From contig CAMPET010000019.1 in NCBI GenBank assembly GCA_946803715.1, positions 436,455 through 463,944 of the forward strand: a stretch of DNA of 27,490 nucleotides, given 5' to 3'. The notes under the pieces are model-generated. The model worked only from the letters and a program-made list of their open reading frames with translations. It made no database searches and had not been told where the DNA came from. Below are positions 21,056 to 27,490 of the stretch, piece by piece. The translations under genes and the position numbers were made by a program. The DNA comes from Beroe ovata (Eukaryota; Ctenophora; Nuda; Beroida; Beroidae). How positions within the stretch are numbered: position 1 is the stretch's first letter; the number at the start of each line of letters is the position of its first letter.

Positions 21056-21132
21056 CACGTGACGAGATGCCTCTGTTGAGCTGCGCCTAATTTCGCAGCT
21101 CCAATATGGCAATTGGTTTTTCTACAATTCAA
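21055..21132 (+). promoter_or_regulatory. promoter-like element: TCACGTGAC, opposed CCAAT pair, YY1-like site
   Basis: TCACGTGAC starts at 21055. CCAAT at 21101 and ATTGG at 21112 face each other with a 6-nt gap, the same gap as in the pair at 1473-1488. CAAATGGCGGC (21130-21140) matches the YY1 promoter motif AANATGGCGGC at all but one base and overlaps the putative start codon, as in many TATA-less housekeeping promoters. The motifs are direct observation; promoter function is inferred. Confidence 0.45.
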
Positions 21133-21202
21133 ATGGCGGCGTCATCATCATATACCTCCATTGCTATACGATTGCCTGGTGTTATTATGAGACGCGCGCA
21201 TA
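21133..21202 (+). CDS. putative first coding exon with mitochondrial-leader-like N-terminus
   Basis: An ATG at 21133 opens 23 codons plus one base and ends at a full-consensus donor ATA|GTAAGT (intron starts 21203, phase 1). The peptide begins MAASSSYTSIAIRLPGVIM and continues RRAH. It is rich in Ala, Ser and Arg with no acidic residue, the usual look of a mitochondrial targeting sequence. ATGGCGGCG is a common start for housekeeping proteins, and the E-box, CCAAT and YY1-like sites lie within 80 bp upstream. If the intron is not removed, the frame stops after SKLI. No downstream exon could be assigned: the acceptor at 21237 gives a long but odd frame, and the 21969 candidate has the wrong phase for direct joining. 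The protein is not identified. Confidence 0.4.
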
Positions 21203-21490
21203 GTAAGTTAATTTAGCTGATTTGATTGATCAATTCAGCGCAACTTGAAAGCGAGGGAGGACGGACATGGATAGCAATAATCAGCGAAATATGCAGCGTT
21301 GTGGGGCGCGAGTTGGCTTTCTCTCCGGCTCCCGTGTGCAGCCCCTGCGCGCGCTATATATATATTTCGTGCGAAAATATAAGATGTATGATTCTGTACA
21401 CGCGCGCACGCGCGTCGATTTCGTATATAATACCTCGTATCCTTTTTTGATTTACCACACACACGCTTTCTCTCACTTTTTAATGCGTCA
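21203..21490. other. putative intron start, with TATA run and Z-DNA-prone tract
   Basis: GCGCGC runs into a TATATATATA tract at 21353-21366. An unbroken 21-base purine-pyrimidine alternation (TGTACACGCGCG then CACGCGCGT) lies at 21395-21415. An acceptor-like TTCAG ends at 21237. Confidence 0.4.
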
Positions 21491-21563
21491 CACGTGTGGC
21501 CAGAGAGTCAAATAATCACGTGAGAGGGTGAAAATGTCACGTGACTACGCCCTGACGACCAAT
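21491..21563. promoter_or_regulatory. three E-boxes plus CCAAT
   Basis: CACGTG at 21491, 21517 and 21538. The last is the full 10-bp palindrome GTCACGTGAC (21536-21545), identical to the CLEAR element bound by TFEB/TFE3 in vertebrates. CCAAT at 21559. It is the same combination as upstream of 21133. Confidence 0.45.
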
Positions 21564-21968
21564 GCAGAGAGATTTTGAGAAAATAGAGAGCTTGTGATGA
21601 TCGACCAGACTTTACTTTTTTAGTTGTTCGAAGATTTTTGTTCAATAAAATAGTTTTACGTTGCATTTATTATTTTTGCTTCTCCCAATTATATGACCAT
21701 TGTTTTAGTAGATTTTCGCGATTTTATATTTCGCTACTCCTTAATAAATTGCATCTTTTCTCTGCAAATTATTTTCTCTATTGATGTTTCACTCGCTCAC
21801 ACACGGTGCAGGGTGGAATGAAACTCGGTTTGATGCGGCCGTGAAGAATGTGACGCGTGTTTTCATATATACCTTTGGTACGGTTTAGCAGTGATGTAAA
21901 ACTATAAACGATAGTTGAAAATTATTTAGTTTAACGTCAAAATTTTCATGTCACATTTTTATAAGCAG

Positions 21969-22106
21969 GGTCATAATAGCCATCGAATAAAGCTCAAACC
22001 GGCTTCACATCTTGCGCCACAAGACCTCCAATTGCACAACGCAAATTCGAAAAACAAAACTCTTGTTGAATTTACTAAGAGTTTTGTTAAACCCTATAGT
22101 AGTAGT
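21969..22106 (+). CDS. candidate internal exon, symmetric phase 0-0, unknown product
   Basis: A pyrimidine-rich acceptor (CATTTTTATAAGCAG|) precedes 46 open codons, and the stretch ends at a donor-like TAGT|GTAAGG. Length is an exact multiple of three. The residues are mixed (GHNSHRIKLKPASHLAPQDL onward, then LVEFTKSFVKPYSSS), and the frame would remain open to a TAG at 22153. The phase does not fit direct splicing from the exon at 21133-21202. Chance occurrence is quite possible. Confidence 0.2.
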
Positions 22107-22144
22107 GTAAGGTATTGTTCCGCAATCAGGAATCGCTATTATCA

Positions 22145-22172
22145 CTGCCTCTAGGCAGAGGCCGGGGGGGGG
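22145..22172. repeat. short hairpin followed by G9
   Basis: CTGCCT-CT-AGGCAG (22145-22158) and the alternative GCCTCT-AGGC-AGAGGC (22147-22162) overlap. A run of nine G follows at 22164-22172. Confidence 0.6.
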
Positions 22173-23055
22173 TGATATGAGTTCAGTCTGCTATTTTCAC
22201 AGACTCTACGTGTGTAGGACGTACAGTCATGCTTATTTTACTACTCGTTTATATATCATGATCCACGGTGTGGCTACTTAAAACTTAAAACTACTCACGC
22301 TCCCAGTTTTTGCGACACATTAGATTACAACTACCCATATTAATTTATATTCGTTATTATAGCGGAATGTTTTTCGTTCCCAGCTCATACTTAATTCATG
22401 AATGTTATCCCGTGACCCATACATTTTATTCGAGTAAAATATAGTTGCCGAGGTGCTTCCAAACCCAATTAGGTCTCGACTAACGAAAGTCGCGATGAGA
22501 TTGTCCTTTACAATCCATAGAAACCCTTAGTAAATTTATACGAGTGTTAAAACACGTTTCTCTGTTGAGGTAGCGATACAAATAACAAATGATAATCAAT
22601 AATTTATTCCATTCTGAAGTATGTATATTTTTTATTTAACACAAGATGTAACCCAGAACTGGAGTCGACATTATAACATAGGGTCCAGTTATTTCATGTT
22701 TTTTGTCTTCCATACGACTTCTTGCTGAGGACCGTTATATGTTTAACAGCCCCTCAGATATTCTTTTTGTCCGAATTCTGTAGAAAGCGTTTGAATGCAA
22801 CCCCCTATTCTCTCTCCCCTCCCTTTATTATATTTGTGCGGATTTGTCTATCTCCATATGTATAATTACCACGAAAACCCTCTGTTTAAACCCTGTTCGC
22901 GATTATTATAATGCTGCGCGGCTCCATTCTCTCCAACACCAGTATTATAAATTGCACTATGGGCATCAAATAGTTTCTGCATTTCATATACACGTTAAAA
23001 ACTCTTCCTCTCTTCACTGGAGGAGGCAAAGTCTTGTCGCGATTCTTGACATATC
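22173..23055. other. non-coding stretch
   Basis: AT-rich sequence with no gene or structured repeat recognised. Confidence 0.5.
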
Positions 23056-23278
23056 ATGTCACGTGATCACGCCATGCTGTCACATGAGCTTTTCCCCGAT
23101 GTTTTCCCTGCCCCCGCCCTTCTCTCATCACGGTTTATTTCCATGGCAACTATAATCTACTCATATCTATCAGATTGTGTATACCTGTCAATCGTGGAAG
23201 ATCGCAAGCTTGACTTGTATATAGTGACAAATATCCTGGTCACACGTGACTATCACATGACAACCAGTATCGACCAAT
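23056..23278. promoter_or_regulatory. regulatory cluster: E-boxes, GC box, RFX X-box, CCAAT
   Basis: TCACGTGA starts at 23059 and overlaps the palindrome CGTGATCACG (23062-23071). A GC box CCCCGCCC lies at 23112, a full-consensus X-box ATTTCCATGGCAAC at 23137-23150, CACGTG at 23243, and CCAAT at 23274. A further CACGTG is at 23400. Two overlapping frames of about 100 codons cross the region but lack splice or homology support. Confidence 0.45.
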
Positions 23279-25110
23279 CGCAGCCCGATATTCTAGAGCT
23301 TGTGACCACATGGTCAAATATTGTACCCTCCCTTATTTTGAATCACATATAGCTTGTGAGCCGCGCGCAACACCAAATCGATATAGTGATGTTTCATGAC
23401 ACGTGTCCATCATTTTAACTGTTATTCTAGCGTGATGACAGTTGGGGTGACAATTTAAAATCCCGCTTTGCTCGACACCAGTACCTAAGATCAGCAAAAA
23501 CGGAAAGACTGGTCCAAATCACGGCCTGTGCGCCGCGGTGACGTTGTACGGCTCAGTTTCGATCGCAAGTTTTGACGAGGTGTGTTAAATCCAGTGCTGC
23601 CCTCCTACTTTAATGTATATAGCTCGAGATCTATCATGTACCGCTGCAGTCGTCGGGGATGTTGGGGTAGGACGGAGATTAAACAGTGGAGCATTTGACC
23701 GGATTTGTTTTGTTCAGATATATATGATGTAGAGCTCGCATAGAAAGCCTGTGTTTTGCCCTAAATTAGGGTGATAAGTTAAACCTCATGTGTGTGTTGC
23801 ATACAGTGGGCTTCTCCTTCAAATTGAACATTTGTGTCTAATCTACGCGCTACAGATTTGGGGTAAGTCGCTTCTTTAGTTCTTGTCGGGAGTTATGCAT
23901 GACTCAAGGGTTTGCAGCTGAGTAGGTACTGATCATTTTTGAAAGATCGCTCAATCAAACGGTCGGGACATCATTTTCCGTCATATAAACTCGTGATGTG
24001 TGTGTGTCAAATCTGCCATGTGTACTGTAAAAACACGTTGATCCCCGTTTGATTTTATTACTGTTTTCATCCCGGCCTTGTCTATCTCATCAATAATAAA
24101 GTCGAAACATTATCGGATCGAATTAGGAGTGCCGGATCTCTGACGGCATGAAGATTTATTTCTCTGTTTTTGACCCGTTCAATTATTATACGTGTACCTG
24201 CTAATGCTATTCGAAACAACGGAAAATGAGCATTTTCCGATGAATGAGCCGCGTTTTTCATCGTAATTCGATAGACAGGCTATAAAAATTTGTTGAAATA
24301 TCATTTAGTCTAGGCATTCTGTATTCGTAAGTTTGGTCTTCTCATTTTATTTGTTGTTTTTGTCTCTTCTCCCCCTTTATGCTTTTTTTAAATCAATTTG
24401 ATTTCGATGACATTATTTCAGACTGACTGACCTCATTCCAAAATTTTCTCATTTTCAATCACATGATTATCCCCGATTTCCCCTCCATCATTCCTTGAAT
24501 CTGTCCTTTCTCTGGAACCCTTTTCCTATCTGTTCCTCTTCTGTTCCATTTTTCTCGTCCTGTGCTTCTGAGCGATGTTTCCGATTTCTGGGCTCTTTCT
24601 CTCTCTGTGGATGATCTTGTAACTTGTACGTTCCCCTCTTTCTAACTGGAGACGGGTTGATCGGTATTAAATCTTTGGTTTGCTTGGCGGAATGTGCAGC
24701 GGAATTTCCCAATTTTCTTCAAATGTCATTATATCAGCGCCTTACGTTTTGTTGTTTTTGTTTCATTTGTATGATCTGATACGATATTTCGTTACTATAT
24801 TGCGACTGACATTGCGAGATATGAAATCCCATTTTGGTGTATCCTGGTCAGAATTCCAGGCAATTATCATGATTTGTTTCATTCTCCCCCCATAATTATC
24901 GACACTCATGTCACCATCATCATCGCTGACCGTGCTCAGTATCCTGTCTCGCTTCACGATCGCGACGACCGCTTTTCCATAAAATTTGATTGTTTTGACT
25001 TCATTATGCAATTATGCTTTAAGTTAGCACGACCTGGTTTCATTTTCCGGTCACAATCTTTGCATGAGTGCCGTTAATATTGTCTTCTTTGGGTTGAAAC
25101 AAAGTAAAAC
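23279..25110. other. non-coding stretch with ambiguous frames
   Basis: TTGGG|GTAAGT at 23863 follows a 57-nt open stretch after CATACAG (23806-23862), a possible small exon too short to support. Minus-strand frames at 24488-24718 and 24763-25011 read as charged peptides, but both begin with TTG and the first lies opposite pyrimidine-rich DNA. Confidence 0.4.
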
Positions 25111-25111
25111 G

Positions 25112-25155
<44 letters not shown>
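25111..25155. repeat. (CA)n microsatellite
   Basis: Pure AC alternation from 25119 to 25155, with an imperfect start at 25111. Confidence 0.95.
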
Positions 25156-25157
<2 letters not shown>

Positions 25158-25306
25158 TATCTCGGAAATGCAATATCGCGATATATCTGTTCATTATAAA
25201 ATGTTGGTGTCGTTCGTGGTTGTTATCGGCAGTAATGATCCCCGGCTGGTGATCCAGCCATCGACCATAAAATTGATCACTCATCGGAATTAATATGTCT
25301 CTGCGG

Positions 25307-25427
25307 GCGCCGGCGCACGGTCTGGCGCGAGCTCACAGTACGGTGATACTGTCGCAGTTTCTGTCATATGGAGATATGCAGTGAGCTGATGTGCAGTGAA
25401 CCGTGACGCCACTGCAATGCCACTGCA
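25307..25427. repeat. cluster of nested dyads built on TGCAGTG
   Basis: GCGCCGGCGC palindrome at 25307-25316. ACAGTA (25335) pairs with TACTGT (25347). TGCAGTG at 25377 and 25392 is followed by its reverse complement CACTGCA at 25410 and 25421, giving two nested 7-bp stems. GCCACTGCAAT is an exact 11-bp tandem pair near 25409-25430. The same heptamer TGCAGTG occurs twice at the 6110-6143 dyad. Confidence 0.5.
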
Positions 25428-26004
25428 ATATCCAGTGTTAGTGTAGTGTCATTACAGTAGAGACTGAATAGGATTTGGACCAAGGGTTTTACTGTCTTAT
25501 TGTACAGTGTGGTCTGTTTGTGGTACTCTATTCCAATCTATTAAAATTGAACATATCATGATAGCTCGGTTATGTAACTGCCGAACTCTATACTACTCTG
25601 CTTTTCCAAATTTGATCTTATAACTATAACCACATCAATTCGAAGAACTAAAATCTTAAATAATGGAGTACGCGAATGAAATTTTGTGGGAGGCCTTTAC
25701 ATTCTTCACCAATGTCCATCGATCGTTTCATTTATATTCACGGAACTATCCGTATACGAAAGTCAGTAGGAACTAGGTATAGCTTGTTCACTGAAACGGA
25801 ACCCCCATTAATGGCTATTCTTGCCTTACAACATTCTGCTACTTATATTGATGTGTTTTGGGCGCGTGTACGACTATACACTTCCCAGCTGTAGTCCGTT
25901 TTAACAATATCACATGTGTGAGATCTGTTATTCTATAGTGAGATTAGATTGCCTTGATCCGACAAAAGTCATGTGACTGCAGTCCCTCGCAAATATAAAG
26001 TAAC
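25428..26004. other. non-coding stretch
   Basis: Nothing recognised apart from scattered CAGTG words to 25510. Confidence 0.4.
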
Positions 26005-26054
26005 ATGACGACGTCATGCCATGACGTATATCATAATCCGCATTATAAACGTCA
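26005..26054. promoter_or_regulatory. CRE/ATF-like cluster
   Basis: ATGACG-A-CGTCAT (26005-26017) is a perfect palindrome around one base. TGACGTA follows at 26022 and a further CGTCA at 26050, so four CRE half-sites fall in 50 bp. CREB/ATF or bZIP binding is inferred. Confidence 0.4.
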
Positions 26055-27385
26055 TAAACATCGGGCTTGACCATGTTGTTTCTTTTTCTAGAACAGGTTC
26101 TTCTCAACTTGTACTCCTTTATAATAGTAGCCCATCTGAGACCCCGTGTACAGAGTCACTATTATTATAGTATTGAGCTCATGCCTATCATAGAGCCGGG
26201 GTGTCATATTTTGTAGTGCTCATGGACCTGACCCTCGTATGCCTATCATCCCGTCTTTTCTTTTCTCCGTGATAAATTGACCCTCTGTCCCCCCTCCATC
26301 ATGCGATACAAGAATCCCATAATATTAAAATGGTCAAATTGTCGCTCCAATATATTTGACATTCGAATTATCGGACCACATCATATTATAATTTTACAAT
26401 CATTTGAGAAATGCAGTAGGATGCCTCAAATAATTTTTTCATTGTTTGAAGCATTGATCCGTCCCATTCTGTAAAAGGATGCTCAAACAATGGTCTCCAA
26501 TCGCAGGGACCTAAAGAGAGAGAGAGAGATTGAGCCATCCATTATGGGTAGCTTCAAAAGAGGCATGTTCTCAATAGCAACTACTACCTATCAATACTAC
26601 CTATCGACCTTCAAATTTCTACTCATTCAGGGGGGGGAATGAAAGTGTATTTCATCATTCCTTGTGATATTATATACGTGATGAATATTATTGCATTGTT
26701 ACATTAAAATATAGTTCATTTTTTCAAAAATAATACTTTTCTCGATCGTCTTTCGATAGAGGCCAGGTGTCCAACACTCACACCAGAGCTACTTTTCGAG
26801 TTGTGAAAGCGCCCTATTGTTTCACTTATATATCGGGAATTGGGTCTATTTTTCAAACATAGGTTTTACATCGATATAGGTAATACAGACTCTTCCTCAC
26901 CCGGTATTGAATACAGTTGCCATAGTTTCTCCCCCTGTAGCGAGCTATTGCATTTTCTTTGACATCATGTTTTAGATCCATGCAATCGCTCGAAAGCGTG
27001 ATTAGCACTCAATTTTACGATCGAAACAATTCAATTTAGCTGATTGTACTCGTACCTACGTGTGATTTTGATCCTCCTTATTTAACCTGACAACAGCGTT
27101 TGTTCAGAGAACTTTCATTTTTCAATCATCTGCAAGAGATATCTACTTGTAATCACGATGATTTCAGTTCAATTGGTTCCTCAGTTTGTATAGAAAGGAT
27201 GCATGACTCTGTGCTGCTTTTTCATATCACTTTCTCACACAGAAAACGAACAGATTCATAAGATTTTCTGATGTTTTTTCGATTTGATTCGATCCCTCTA
27301 ATATAACACTCACCACAAGGCGTGATAAACACTTACTAACATCCTCACATTGACACACACTTCAAAACTCCTCTCCTCATATTAT
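26055..27385. other. non-coding stretch with homopolymers
   Basis: (GA) tract at 26515-26529, G8 at 26630-26637, TACTACCTATC repeated near 26582-26604. No gene seen. Confidence 0.5.
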
Positions 27386-27490
27386 TAACACCCACTAACA
27401 CCCCCTGCTCCTGGTTTTTAACACCCGCACTAACACCCCCCTCACCTGCATTAACACCCCCCTCACCCGCACTAACACCCCCTGCTCCCG
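27386..27490. repeat. C-rich TAACACCC minisatellite, truncated by window end
   Basis: TAACACCC starts at 27386, 27396, 27419, 27431, 27452 and 27473, giving units of about 33 bp and then 21 bp. It is not the canonical telomere CCCTAA. The minus strand has repeated runs of 3-6 G and could form quadruplexes. Confidence 0.85.

Noticed and set aside
25051-25284. Frames across the CA microsatellite
   Set aside because: Simple-repeat translation (His/Thr or Cys/Val runs).
27386-27490. Telomeric repeat
   Set aside because: Units are 21-33 bp TAACACCC-based and irregular; no run of CCCTAA or another short telomere unit.
1-27490. tRNA, rRNA, CRISPR array or bacterial operon
   Set aside because: No tRNA B-box (GGTTCGANNCC), no recognised rRNA core, no regularly spaced CRISPR-type repeats and no gene packing or Shine-Dalgarno pattern.

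Overview
This window looks like non-coding DNA from an animal nuclear genome, most likely a highly polymorphic invertebrate. The basis is AT-rich sequence (about 37% G+C in two lines I counted), abundant CpG, eukaryotic splice-type and promoter-type motifs (E-box, CCAAT, RFX X-box, YY1-like), many microsatellites, no operon-like gene packing, and a duplicated segment whose copies differ the way two haplotypes of an outbred species do. The species cannot be named. No protein, tRNA, rRNA, known microRNA or complete transposable element could be identified. The longest open frame is 133 codons, about what chance gives in 27 kb.

Layout. 1-376: two and a bit copies of a 172-bp satellite, cut by the window edge. 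1347-1489: two tandem RFX X-boxes followed by an inverted CCAAT pair, upstream of an exon-like stretch (1587-1782). 1851-1884: a strong hairpin. 3030-3345 and 5704-5831: promoter-like clusters of CACGTG and CCAAT. 6837-6896: a 59-G run ending in one n, a probable assembly join. 6924-7274 (minus): an exon-like stretch broken by one base in a C run. 7598-7622: a 25-bp palindrome. 10305-10440: a 35-38-bp minisatellite. 12864-13495: a 313/318-bp segment present twice with an n exactly at the junction. 13870-14013: a TG-rich microsatellite. 17230-18237: eight CACGTG sites in 1 kb, two of them forming a stem-loop. 21056-21202: the best gene call in the window, a promoter-like stretch plus a putative first coding exon with a mitochondrial-leader-like start. 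21491-21563 and 23060-23278: further E-box/CCAAT modules, the second with an X-box and a GC box. 26005-26054: a CRE cluster. 27386-27490: a C-rich minisatellite running off the end.

The main unexplained signal is enrichment of the palindrome CACGTG: I count 36 copies (11 as TCACGTGA) against about 3-4 expected from base composition, all between 3032 and 23405. They recur beside CCAAT boxes, which suggests a repeated regulatory module in introns or promoters. All exon calls are ab initio, low-confidence and unsupported by homology.
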